A model generated the notes under the pieces. The model ran no database searches, was not told the DNA's origin, and saw only the letters and a list, made by a program, of their open reading frames with translations. A DNA stretch of 38,416 nt from a virus: positions 1 to 38,416 of the IMG/VR virus record IMGVR_UViG_3300042569_002692. One strand, given 5' to 3'. A program made the translations under genes and the position numbers. This document shows, one piece after another, positions 1-7,382 of the stretch; position 1 is the stretch's first letter; every line of letters starts with the position of its first letter.

Positions 1-127
1 CGCCCGCTCCGGTGGCAACGCCCCCCCCGGTGGCGGCGGTTGATCAAGATCCGACCGATCGGTCAGATCCGACCGATCCGACCGATCTTTCCAGCGCCCC
101 GGCACCCGCGCCGCAACCCGCACCCCC
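1..127. repeat. Terminal overlap, left copy
   Basis: Bases 1-127 are identical to bases 38290-38416, and the reading frame of the giant ejection gene continues through both copies. This shows the contig is a closed circle (or circularly permuted) with 38,289 unique bases. The overlap is exactly 127 bases, a common maximum k-mer size of short-read assemblers. It is therefore more likely an assembly artefact of a circular graph than a packaged direct terminal repeat. Confidence 0.95.
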
Positions 128-3100
128 GCCCCCACCGCGCAAACCCACCCAAGCCGAGCTGGCCGAGGCCGCCTACCGTGCCGAGCTCCAAGCCGAGCTC
201 GACGCCGTCAACGAAGAGCACACCGTCGGCCTCGCCGACGCCCTGCGCCGCATCGGCGGTCTCCCCTCCAAGAAAAGCCGCCACTTCGGCGAATGGTCCG
301 GCGAACTCGCCATGCTCATCGAGGAACGCCAAGGCGCACGCAAACGCTTCGGCAACAAACGCCTCTTCGAGAACCTCTTCGACGACGAAGCCCGTTCCAT
401 GGACACTGTCGCCGAGGGCCTGCGCGAAGAAGGCTTCGACGTGGCCGGGGCCGACGACGTGTTCCGCCTAGTGGATCAGTGGATGCGGACCAACAAAGAA
501 CCCCGAGCAGCCCTCACCAACATCGGCGCCGAGGAATCCATGGCCGGGATGCCCTTCTCCAAACAGACCGGCACGGCCGACACCCCGGCGCTCCCGCCCG
601 GCGTGCTCACCCAAGCCAAGGCCGCAGTCAAAACCCTCTTTTCCCGGGCGGGCATGAACCCCTCGACCGTCTGGCACGCCAGCCCCGACGCCATTCCCGC
701 CGGGGTGGGCGGCGACCTGGTCCGCGCCGAAGCCGCCGCCGGTCGCGCCGTGGAAGGCTTCTTCCTCGGTGGCCGCGTGCATCTCGTGGCGTCCGGCATC
801 GCCCAGGGTGCCGCCCAGTTTGGCATCCCGTTTGAAACCCGGGCCCAACAGGTGGCGCTTCACGAAACCGTGGGCCACGCCGGACTCGGGGCCGTGCTCG
901 CCGCCAAAAGCCGCCGCGTTTTCAACTCGATCGTGGATGGCGTTTACACCCGGATCCCCAAAGCCGAGCTTTCCCAGATCGCCCGCGACTACCAAGCCAA
1001 CCTTGCCACCCCGCAAGGCCGTGCCGACGTGGTCACCGAATATCTCGCACGCCAAACCGAGCAAGACACCCCGCGACAAGGGGTAGTCGCCCGCGCCATT
1101 GCCAAGATCCGCGAGCTCCTGCGCGAGGTGTTCCCCAAGCTCCGCATGACGGACGGCGACATTGTCGCGTTGCTCAACGCCGCCCGCCGCCGGGTCGCCC
1201 AACGTTCGCAGCCTGCCGGCACCGCCGAGCCGATCCGGTTTTCAAAGGTGCCCACCCAGGAGCAGGCCGAAGCCGCCGCCGCGTCCCCGGAGAAACGCCG
1301 GGGCCATGTGGAGACGGTGCGCCGCATGCTGGATGTGACGCCATCCGTCTCCGACAACGTGGAGAGTTTCTACCGGGCAACCACCGCCCCGGAAGTCAAC
1401 GCCAAGGCCAACAAGACGATCGACACCGTCGGTGTGGACGAGGCCAGGGATCAGTTCATGGACAGCAAAAAGGACGACGTGGACACGCTCGCGTTGGGGC
1501 ATCACGTCGCGCTCCGGCTCCAAGCCATGGACCGCCACGCCGAAGCCACCCAGGTGCGGATCAAGATGGCGGAAAGCCTGACGTCCCCCGGCCGTATGCT
1601 GTGGTATATCTCCACCATCGCCAAGACCAGCCCGGAGGGCATCCGCCGATACGCGGAGAAGCTGACGGCAAAAGGCGCTGCCGACATGGGCCCGGAACTC
1701 AAGGCCGCTTACGAGAACATCGCCGCGCTCCAGGCCGAGCTGGCCAAGGTCAAGCGCAAGCTCGGCGCGGAGACGGTGCTGGAAATTCAAGACTACCTCC
1801 GATCCCTCAAGCTCACCCCGGAACGGCTCACCGAACTGAACACCAAACTTCGCGACGCGCTGGTGCTCAGCCCGGAGAACCCCGGGACCGCCCGGAACAA
1901 GATCGTGGGCATGCTGGTCAACTTCGGGATGGAGAACAAGCAGGCCACCAAGCTGGCCGAACAGGCGATCCGGCAGTTCACCGCCAAGGCCAAGAAAGTG
2001 CGCGAGAGCCTCATCAAGAAGATGTTGGCCGGGGTCAAAGCCCGCAAGGAACGGGTGCCCAAGAGCGTGCTGGAGAAGCTGATGCTCCTCAACAACGAGG
2101 GCAAGCTCACCGATGAGACCCTGCACGCGCAGATCGCCAAGGCGCTGGGCGTGCCGGTGTTCACGAAGGAAGCGGCGGACAAAGTCGCCAAGCTCCAGAA
2201 AGATTACGAGTCCGCGCCCGAGGGCACGATGAAGATGGTCAAGGGCGCGCAGATGCTCGAAGCCGTGCACGAGCTGGTGCCGAGTGAGTTGGCGAGCAAA
2301 GTCCGGGCGATCCAGAACATCGCGATGTTGTTCTCGGGCAAGACGTTCCTGCGCAACCCGATCGGCAACCTCGGGATGTTCCTGCTCAACTCCACGGCCG
2401 ATGCCGTGGGCGCAGTGATCGTGGACCCGGCGACAAGAATCTTTACGGGCCGCCGCTCCACCACCTCCCCGCAGTTGCTTGCCAGGATTCGCGGACTCGG
2501 GGAACCCATCCGGGTAGGCAAAGCCGGGTGGCAATGGGCCGCAGACCAAGGGTTGCCCGTGCGACAACGGTTGTCCGAGGCGCTCCGCACGGTGATCGAT
2601 ACCAGCCGGATGCTCAGTTCCCAGGTGACCGATCCAAAGCAACTCACCCAGCAGTTCCGGCACACGTTTTCCTCCCGGTTCGGCCGGATGCTGGAGGACG
2701 GGCTGGCGATTGGACTGGGCCCCGCCGACTTGGCTTTCTGGGGGAGCGCCTACCAGGCCAGCATCGCCCGGAGCATGGCGGCGGCGAAGGCCAACGGTCA
2801 GCCGCAAATCGCACCCACGGAGGCGATGGTGGAACAGGCCCTCTGGGACGCGCAACGCGCCATCTTCCAGAATGAAAACATGGTCAGCTTCACCTTCAAA
2901 AAGTTGGAGAAGCTGCTCAATCTCCCGCGGGTGGATGCCGACGGAAATTTGAAGTTGGATCGTAAATACGGATTTGGAACCGCAACGATTGCGTTCTCTC
3001 AAGTGCCAGGATCGATCCTGATGCAGGGGCTTGAGGCGTCCCCGTTAGGCGTGGTCAATGCCGTGAGAAAGATGCACGATCTCTACAATGTTCTCCACAG

Positions 3101-4271
3101 CGACAAGGCCGGGCCTGACGCAAAGATGATTTCGCAACGCCGGTTTGTGGAGGCCGCTTCAAAGGTTTTCGTGGGCACGGGTACATTCATTCTGGGAGCA
3201 ATGCTCTTGAAGCTCGGGATTATTTCCGGCGCGCCCGATGAGGACAAAGATGTGGAAGCGATGCGCCGAAACATGGGCATCGGCGGGTATTCGTTCAACT
3301 TTTCAGAGTTTAAACGCCGAATGTTGTCGGGAGATTTTACCACTCCGGCAAAGCTCCACGAAGCGTATCAAGACGGGGATGTCATGTTCACTTACGATTG
3401 GTTCCAGCCGGCCGCGTTGTCGGTCATGTTTGGGGCGGAGTGGGCGAAAAAGGAGGAGAAAATCGCAGGGATAAAAGCCAAGGGAGAAAGCGTGGTTCTG
3501 GCTTACGCCAAGACCATTTCCGACTCCGTGACTCGCCAACCCATGATGTCTGGGGTCAACCAGTTGATTCGTGACACGGCGGCTTACGGTGGGGGCGAGG
3601 CGGTGATGCGGAAGCTGATCCAGATCCCGGGCAACTTTGTGCCCGCTGTGGTGCGTCAGACCCAGCAAACCATGAATGAGACCGTCGCAGAGACCCGTGG
3701 AGGTTCGTTTGTGGACCAGGAATTGAACAAGCTGCAAGCCAAGATCCCGTTCCTCGGGGACAAATTCCCCGCCAAGCTCGATGCGTTCGGGCAAGCGGTG
3801 GAGCGTTACAACTACGGCGGAAACGGGTTCCTGAACGTGTGGCTTAACCCGTTCACAATCGCCGAAGCCAAGCGCAACCCGGCCGCGACCGAGATGATGC
3901 GGCTCTATGATGCCACCGGGAAAAAGGCTGTCGTGGCACCGATTCAGCAGCCGACGGTGCAGGTCAACGGTCAACCGTTGACACTCACGAACGAGCAGAT
4001 CGTGCAAATGCAGAACTACACGGGGAAACTCGCCAGTGAATCGATGATCCGGCTGATGAGTAGCCCGCAGTTCGCGGCGCTGCCCGATGAATACAAAGCC
4101 AAGGTGATTACAGGGGTGCTCGAAGATATTCAGAGCGCCGCGAAGATCGAGTTGCTCGGGCAACAGCCGGTGAAGGTGGACCGCTACACAGGCAACGTGT
4201 CCCGCCCGGACGATGGCACGCTCTTTATGGTGCTCCTGGGTCGGTCCCGAGGGCTCGTGCCTAGGCGGTAA
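1..4271 (+). CDS. Giant polyvalent ejection protein, C-terminal part (continues from 36672)
   Basis: This is the continuation of the gene that starts at 36672. Joined across the circle it has 1962 codons, and the last 1422 or so lie here. After a Pro/Ala-rich, PTD-repeat linker (to about residue 590 of the joined protein) there is a domain with a GRVHLVA strand and the motif HETVGH (joined residues 827-832, base 861), followed by a conserved EYLA. This is the HExxGH arrangement of zincin-like domains seen in phage polyvalent proteins. A long helical coiled region follows. The C-terminal part (about base 2300-3500) has hydrophobic stretches and TFLRNPIGN, FSQVPGSIL and TYDWFQPAA motifs that I recognise from large internal virion/ejection proteins of podophages. 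Probable role: capsid-internal protein that crosses the cell envelope during DNA entry. The protease activity is inferred only. The gene ends in TAA before a hairpin. Confidence 0.85.
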   Translation, partial: PAPVATPPPVAAVDQDPTDRSDPTDPTDLSSAPAPAPQPAPPPPPRKPTQAELAEAAYRAELQAELDAVNEEHTVGLADALRRIGGLPSKKSRHFGEWSGELAMLIEERQGARKRFGNKRLFENLFDDEARSMDTVAEGLREEGFDVAGADDVFRLVDQWMRTNKEPRAALTNIGAEESMAGMPFSKQTGTADTPALPPGVLTQAKAAVKTLFSRAGMNPSTVWHASPDAIPAGVGGDLVRAEAAAGRAVEGFFLGGRVHLVASGIAQGAAQFGIPFETRAQQVALHETVGHAGLGAVLAAKSRRVFNSIVDGVYTRIPKAELSQIARDYQANLATPQGRADVVTEYLARQTEQDTPRQGVVARAIAKIRELLREVFPKLRMTDGDIVALLNAARRRVAQRSQPAGTAEPIRFSKVPTQEQAEAAAASPEKRRGHVETVRRMLDVTPSVSDNVESFYRATTAPEVNAKANKTIDTVGVDEARDQFMDSKKDDVDTLALGHHVALRLQAMDRHAEATQVRIKMAESLTSPGRMLWYISTIAKTSPEGIRRYAEKLTAKGAADMGPELKAAYENIAALQAELAKVKRKLGAETVLEIQDYLRSLKLTPERLTELNTKLRDALVLSPENPGTARNKIVGMLVNFGMENKQATKLAEQAIRQFTAKAKKVRESLIKKMLAGVKARKERVPKSVLEKLMLLNNEGKLTDETLHAQIAKALGVPVFTKEAADKVAKLQKDYESAPEGTMKMVKGAQMLEAVHELVPSELASKVRAIQNIAMLFSGKTFLRNPIGNLGMFLLNSTADAVGAVIVDPATRIFTGRRSTTSPQLLARIRGLGEPIRVGKAGWQWAADQGLPVRQRLSEALRTVIDTSRMLSSQVTDPKQLTQQFRHTFSSRFGRMLEDGLAIGLGPADLAFWGSAYQASIARSMAAAKANGQPQIAPTEAMVEQALWDAQRAIFQNENMVSFTFKKLEKLLNLPRVDADGNLKLDRKYGFGTATIAFSQVPGSILMQGLEASPLGVVNAVRKMHDLYNVLHSDKAGPDAKMISQRRFVEAASKVFVGTGTFILGAMLLKLGIISGAPDEDKDVEAMRRNMGIGGYSFNFSEFKRRMLSGDFTTPAKLHEAYQDGDVMFTYDWFQPAALSVMFGAEWAKKEEKIAGIKAKGESVVLAYAKTISDSVTRQPMMSGVNQLIRDTAAYGGGEAVMRKLIQIPGNFVPAVVRQTQQTMNETVAETRGGSFVDQELNKLQAKIPFLGDKFPAKLDAFGQAVERYNYGGNGFLNVWLNPFTIAEAKRNPAATEMMRLYDATGKKAVVAPIQQPTVQVNGQPLTLTNEQIVQMQNYTGKLASESMIRLMSSPQFAALPDEYKAKVITGVLEDIQSAAKIELLGQQPVKVDRYTGNVSRPDDGTLFMVLLGRSRGLVPRR

Positions 4272-4314
4272 TTCAACGATTCCAAATGGATCGGGAGAGC
4301 CCGGTCGGCGTCAC

Positions 4315-4342
4315 GGCCTCGGTGAGTTTCACCGGGGCCTTT
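4315..4342 (+). terminator. Intrinsic terminator between convergent genes
   Basis: A 10-bp stem (4315-4324 with 4330-4339, one G-T wobble) has a 5-base loop and is followed by TTT then C. It sits 43 bases after the stop of the giant late gene and just before the 3' end of the oppositely oriented integrase. It therefore fits a late-operon terminator that also protects the integrase gene. The T tail is short. Confidence 0.55.
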
Positions 4343-4353
4343 CGCTGTGGCCG

Positions 4354-5526
4354 TCACAGGTCCGCCGCGCTGATGGAGGGCAGTTCCCGGAGCCGGTACG
4401 CATACCACTTTTGCGTTGTCATGACGTCCGCGTGCCGGAGGAAATCCCGAACCGCCATGATATCCCCGTTGGTCAGCTTGAGGATGAGGCTTCCCGCGTA
4501 TCGGCGCAGTTCATAGGACGTCTTGGAGCGGTCCTTGATCCAGCGACCGATCCAAGCGGAGTGCCGCCGGTCCACGATCTCGGCCCGCTCCGACTTGTGC
4601 CGGGCCGGGACGATGTGCCCGTCCGTGCTCAACGCCCGGAACTCCTCAAGCTCCGCCAGGGTATCGGCAGAGATAGGCACCCGGCCCTCATTGCCCTTGG
4701 GAGAGAAATCTTCCTCGGGCCGTTCGATGATCGCCATCACCGCGCCGCGTTCGGTGCGTTCGATCCAGTCCCACCGGGCCGCTTCGATCTCCACATTGCG
4801 CATGCCCAGCCTGGAGAACAGGAGGAACGCCACGTAACACGCGGGATCTTCCCGCTTGAGCTCCGGCGCCGCCGCCATGATCGAGCGAATCACGCCCTCA
4901 TCCAAGGCCCGAGGCAACCGGCGGTCGGGTTGCTCCACCTGCGCCCCGAGGAAACTCTTCAGATCCGGGATCTTCAGCCCCGCATCCTCATAGTGGGGGA
5001 AAAATTTCTTCCCCAGCACACACTTCGCCTTCACCCAGTTCGACGCCAGGCTGTGCGCGCTGATCTGATCCTTGCGCTCCCGGACCCATTCCCGGACGAG
5101 CGACCCCGTCAGGACCGTGAGCCGTTGTTTGTCTGGATCCCCGCCCTTGACCGACACCACCGACCGCAACGCCGCCGCGTTCTCTCGCGGGGTCCGTGTG
5201 GGCCCGCCGTGTTTGGCGTAGATCTCGAGGAGTTGCCCCACCGTCCCGTATTCCGACCGGCTTTTAGACGCCGCATCCGCCTGATGATCCCCCGACAGGA
5301 TATTGCGCACGATGACCTTGGCCCGGCTGGTGGCGATGGCCCGCACCGTGGTGCGCAGGCTGCGCAGGTAGGCCTTGCCCTTAAGCTTGAACCTCAGATA
5401 GTAACAAGACCGTTCCGGGGGATTGAATACCCGGTATGTGAGGCCCTCAACCGTGACCTGGAAACCATCCGCGTCCTCGGTTTCAGGCGTCACACTGTTC
5501 TTTGAGTCGGTTTCGAGAGAGTTCAT
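4354..5526 (-). CDS. int: Tyrosine recombinase integrase
   Basis: This 390-residue protein is the expected size for a phage integrase of the tyrosine recombinase family, which integrates and (with an excisionase) excises phage DNA at attP/attB. The N-terminal third is an arm-binding/SAM-like region. The catalytic domain shows the first arginine in GMRNVE (R243), the beta-turn lysine in FSPKG (K277), the second arginine in YELRRYAG (R341, with Tyr where His of HxxR is usual), a histidine in LRHADV (H365) and the nucleophile tyrosine in QKWYAY (Y375 or Y377). The gene is transcribed leftward and starts only 10 bases from the first arm-type repeat of the attP region. No good Shine-Dalgarno sequence precedes the ATG. 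The His-to-Tyr change in HxxR occurs in other active integrases. Confidence 0.93.
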   Translation of the reverse strand: MNSLETDSKNSVTPETEDADGFQVTVEGLTYRVFNPPERSCYYLRFKLKGKAYLRSLRTTVRAIATSRAKVIVRNILSGDHQADAASKSRSEYGTVGQLLEIYAKHGGPTRTPRENAAALRSVVSVKGGDPDKQRLTVLTGSLVREWVRERKDQISAHSLASNWVKAKCVLGKKFFPHYEDAGLKIPDLKSFLGAQVEQPDRRLPRALDEGVIRSIMAAAPELKREDPACYVAFLLFSRLGMRNVEIEAARWDWIERTERGAVMAIIERPEEDFSPKGNEGRVPISADTLAELEEFRALSTDGHIVPARHKSERAEIVDRRHSAWIGRWIKDRSKTSYELRRYAGSLILKLTNGDIMAVRDFLRHADVMTTQKWYAYRLRELPSISAADL

Positions 5527-5535
5527 TGTTTTAGC

Positions 5536-5561
5536 TGATACGCTTTTTGATACACCTTGCG
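5536..5561 (+). repeat. Integrase arm-type repeat, outer P arm
   Basis: It contains TGATACGCTTT, then TGATAC after two bases, then CTTGCG. It matches the copies at 5751-5776 and 10253-10278. It lies directly in front of the int start codon, so integrase binding here could also repress int. Confidence 0.65.
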
Positions 5562-5615
5562 TGTGTCACTTGATGTCCAAAGGCACCCTACAGCGCCCGA
5601 CAAGGTGCGCAAGGG

Positions 5616-5646
5616 AAAGCGTATCAATCAGCGGATTCTACTCTGT
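5616..5646 (-). repeat. Inverted arm-type repeat of attP
   Basis: Read on the minus strand, ACAGAGTAGA (5646 to 5637) is followed by GATACGCTTT starting at 5625 and then by CTTGCG. The order is the same as in the plus-strand arm at 5733-5776. The spacing from CAGAGTAG to GATACG is 20 bases here and 19 bases there, so the two arms form a near mirror image around the core. Confidence 0.6.
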
Positions 5647-5681
5647 AAACTGACCAAAAAGCAGGCGCTCACAGAGAAAAT

Positions 5682-5721
5682 GCCGGTATAGCTCAGTTGG
5701 TAGAGCAGCTGATTTGTAATC
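5682..5721 (+). other. 5' half of tRNA-Thr(TGU), attP core
   Basis: Bases 5682-5721 read as the acceptor 5' strand, D arm and 5' anticodon arm of a tRNA-Thr, with anticodon TGT at 5715-5717. Identity to a tRNA ends just after the anticodon loop, and no variable loop, T arm or 3' acceptor strand follows, so this is not a functional gene. It is the expected footprint of integration into a host tRNA-Thr gene near the anticodon loop. Phages more often carry the 3' part of the target tRNA, so carrying the 5' half is unusual. Confidence 0.85.
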
Positions 5722-5732
5722 CAAGCCCCCAA

Positions 5733-5776
5733 CAGAGTAGAGATGGGCTTAGATACGCTTTATGATACGACTTGCG
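5733..5776 (+). repeat. Integrase arm-type repeat, P' arm
   Basis: CAGAGTAGAG (5733-5742) is followed after 9 bases by GATACGCTTT, then TGATACG and CTTGCG. The same order and exact spacing recur at 10235-10278 inside another gene. The inverted counterpart is at 5616-5646. Confidence 0.65.
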
Positions 5777-5779
5777 TTT

Positions 5780-6124
5780 TCAACCGCCGTGGCCGTCCGA
5801 GCCGGTTGTGGGTCGGCGGTAGCGAATCCATTCGGTGCCGCGCCGGGTCGTTTCTGGGGATTTTAAAGGTTTTCCGCCGTTCTCAGCCCGCTCCAGGAGC
5901 AGGCCGAGAACGTTCAAGGCAGCCGCCGAGGGTGGGCGGTTGAGCTCCCAGCCCTGCACGGTTCGCGGGGAACAGTCGCACAAGGCGCCCACGTCGCCCA
6001 CGGAGAGCCCGAGCCGGGCCCGGATCGCCCGGAACCCGTCAGGGTAGGAGAGGACGTTGCCCGCGTCGTCCAAGATGACCGGGACGCCGTAAAGGGACGC
6101 GGGGTGGTGTAGGGTGATTTTCAT
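5780..6124 (-). CDS. Small helix-turn-helix regulator
   Basis: This 114-residue protein has a clear helix-turn-helix segment at about residues 30-75: GFRAIRARLGLSVGDV, then CDCSPRTVQGWE, then ALNVLGLLLE. It resembles the XRE-like domains of small phage and toxin-antitoxin regulators. It lies between the DUF932 gene and attP on the leftward strand, so it probably belongs to the lysogeny/integration operon and may control int or its own operon. There is no ligand or dimerisation domain beyond a short basic tail. The start is the only good ATG, and no Shine-Dalgarno sequence is visible. Excisionase/recombination directionality is an alternative role, given its position beside attP. Confidence 0.7.
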   Translation of the reverse strand: MKITLHHPASLYGVPVILDDAGNVLSYPDGFRAIRARLGLSVGDVGALCDCSPRTVQGWELNRPPSAAALNVLGLLLERAENGGKPLKSPETTRRGTEWIRYRRPTTGSDGHGG

Positions 6125-6167
6125 GGGTTTTTAGCGGTGTTTTTGCGTCCGGCTTTCCCGGCTCCCT

Positions 6168-6194
6168 ACTGCCCCCGGGGATTCCGGGGGCAGT
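6168..6194. other. Perfect GC-rich stem-loop between DUF932 and HTH genes
   Basis: An 11-bp perfect stem (6168-6178 with 6184-6194) has a 5-base loop. It lies 12 bases beyond the 3' end of the DUF932 gene and 44 bases before the start of the next leftward gene. No T-run follows on either strand. It may be an mRNA-stabilising or processing hairpin rather than a standard terminator. Confidence 0.5.
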
Positions 6195-6205
6195 GTGGGA
6201 ACCGA

Positions 6206-7126
6206 TTAGGCGGTTTTTAGTTTGGCCATTTCCTGAGCCAGGACCCAGAGGCCCCGGTTCAGTCGCACGTTTTGGTCGATCCCGGAGATTTCACGGGTCC
6301 GGCGCATTTGTTTGCGGCGCCCGTTTTCGTCGCGGAGAACGTAACTTACCCCGCCCCGGATGACGTTTTCCTGAACGGTGTTCAGGGTGGCCCAGAGGTT
6401 GGGCTCTGCGTCCGCGAACCGGCGGACTGTGAGGAGTTTTTCGGCGCTGAACGGGGGTTCCTCGGTCTCGTCGTAACGGAGAGTCAGGGCGGCCGCACCA
6501 AACGCCGCCCGCTCGCCCTCGGTGAGGCGCAGGGAGCTCCATTCGCGGACGCTCTCGCTCGCCTCGGGGAGCCGTCCGAGGATTTCAATGCAGCCGTCGA
6601 TCACTTGGGGGATGACGTCCCCGGAATGTTTGATCCGGATCTCGTTGAGGTTGTCCGCGACCACCATGCCGTTGGAGCAGACGAGGCGGAAAATGCCGCT
6701 CATGATTTGGTAACTGCTGGTGCCGTCGTGGGAGTTGACCAGGACAATCTCGTGGTGGTGGTCGCCCACTTGGGCCGTTTGGCTGGCGTGCCGGAGGCGG
6801 ATCAGGTGTTTGGTGAACGCCCGCTTTTCTTCGTCGCGGGTGCCGCCTTGCCGGACCTCAAAAGGCTCGAAGCCCTCCCGCCGGAGCGAGGCGAGAACGG
6901 TTGAGGTGGGGATGTAGGAGTATTTCTGCGAACGGGACCCGTGGGCGGTTTCCGCGAAGATGCTGGGCGCAACGGCCCGGATTTCTGAGTCGCTCAGCGG
7001 GGAGCGGGACCGGAGAACGTTTTGATTGCGGCCGAAGCGGTTGATCGAGGTGCGGGAAACGGTGGAGTTGAGGAGCGAGTGCATTTGAGTTTGCGTTTTT
7101 TTGGTTTTGGTTTTGGGTTTGTGCAT
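6206..7126 (-). CDS. DUF932 family protein
   Basis: This 306-residue protein matches the DUF932 family: LSDSEIRAVAPSIFAE, then SRSQKYSYIPT, then a REGFEPFEVRQGGTRDE region and a FTKHLIRLR segment. The family is found on plasmids, conjugative elements and phages. Its biochemical role is unknown, although it is often near recombination or replication genes. The first 30 residues are basic and low in complexity (KPKTKTKKTQTQ). The ATG at 7126 is preceded by GAGGGA very close to the codon. An internal ATG at codon 15 has no ribosome site, so I keep the longer form. It heads the leftward operon that continues to the HTH gene and integrase. The plus-strand reading frames inside it are shadows. Confidence 0.85.
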   Translation of the reverse strand: MHKPKTKTKKTQTQMHSLLNSTVSRTSINRFGRNQNVLRSRSPLSDSEIRAVAPSIFAETAHGSRSQKYSYIPTSTVLASLRREGFEPFEVRQGGTRDEEKRAFTKHLIRLRHASQTAQVGDHHHEIVLVNSHDGTSSYQIMSGIFRLVCSNGMVVADNLNEIRIKHSGDVIPQVIDGCIEILGRLPEASESVREWSSLRLTEGERAAFGAAALTLRYDETEEPPFSAEKLLTVRRFADAEPNLWATLNTVQENVIRGGVSYVLRDENGRRKQMRRTREISGIDQNVRLNRGLWVLAQEMAKLKTA

Positions 7127-7155
7127 TCCCTCGGCGTTTCGCCTTGGGTTTGCGT

Positions 7156-7195
7156 CCCCCGGTCAGCCGTTCGAGCGGCTGGCCGGGGGTTTTTT
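7156..7195 (+). terminator. Strong intrinsic terminator, rightward, without an obvious upstream gene
   Basis: A 14-bp stem (7156-7169 with 7176-7189, one G-T wobble), a 6-base loop and six T residues make a textbook rho-independent terminator for rightward transcription. The only gene upstream of it is DUF932 on the other strand. It would therefore stop antisense transcripts coming through DUF932. For leftward mRNA it is a hairpin in the 5' leader. Confidence 0.85.
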
Positions 7196-7198
7196 GTC

Positions 7199-7382
7199 GG
7201 TTGCTTTTGGCTAGTGTCTCCCGCCGGAGCGGAGAGGTTTTGCACAGCGGACTTGCTATCGACAGGGCACACTCTACGCAAAAAGGCGCAACAGGCAAGC
7301 GGAATGTTGCGTTTTTTTGCGCAATGCCCGCGAATGCTGATTGGAGCTTGATTTGCGGGCGATGGTTTGCGCATTGAAAACC
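7199..7382. promoter_or_regulatory. Control region between DUF932 and the membrane protein gene
   Basis: This 184-bp stretch has no gene. A possible leftward promoter reads TTGCCT, 16 bases, TAGAGT on the minus strand (7298 to 7271) and would give a leader of about 140 bases before DUF932. Motifs of the type GCGCAA/TTGCG recur at about 7286, 7303 and 7314, including TTGCG-N8-CGCAA. The same motifs occur in the repressor switch at 8220-8301, suggesting a shared regulator. The promoter call is weak. Confidence 0.4.

Larger units (their letters stand above)
5527..5779. other. attP: attP attachment region
   Basis: This 253-bp non-coding stretch upstream of the integrase gene holds the elements of a tyrosine-integrase attachment site. 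There is a 40-base tRNA-Thr half (5682-5721) as the likely core. A 10-bp inverted repeat flanks it (TCTACTCTGT at 5637-5646 and its complement at 5732-5741). Beyond these lie arm-type repeats containing TGATACGCTTT or close variants: a double copy at 5536-5561, a single inverted copy at 5616-5626 and a double copy at 5751-5776. Position next to int and the arrangement of arms around the core support the call. The integrase promoter must also lie here but I could not place it. Confidence 0.85.

Noticed and set aside
1-127. Packaged direct terminal repeats of a T7-like phage
   Set aside because: The repeat is inside a coding sequence and is exactly 127 bases, a standard assembler k-mer length. 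Circular assembly explains it better.
4213-5505. 430-codon plus-strand open frame opposite the integrase
   Set aside because: The minus strand encodes a recognisable tyrosine recombinase. The plus frame is Pro/Arg/His-rich without motifs.
5682-5721. Functional tRNA-Thr gene
   Set aside because: Only the 5' half is present; variable loop, T arm and 3' acceptor are missing.
6272-6904. 210-codon plus-strand frame opposite DUF932, as the source of RNA for the terminator at 7156
   Set aside because: No ribosome site or domain, with composition of an antisense shadow. A non-coding RNA remains possible but is not supported by any promoter I can see.
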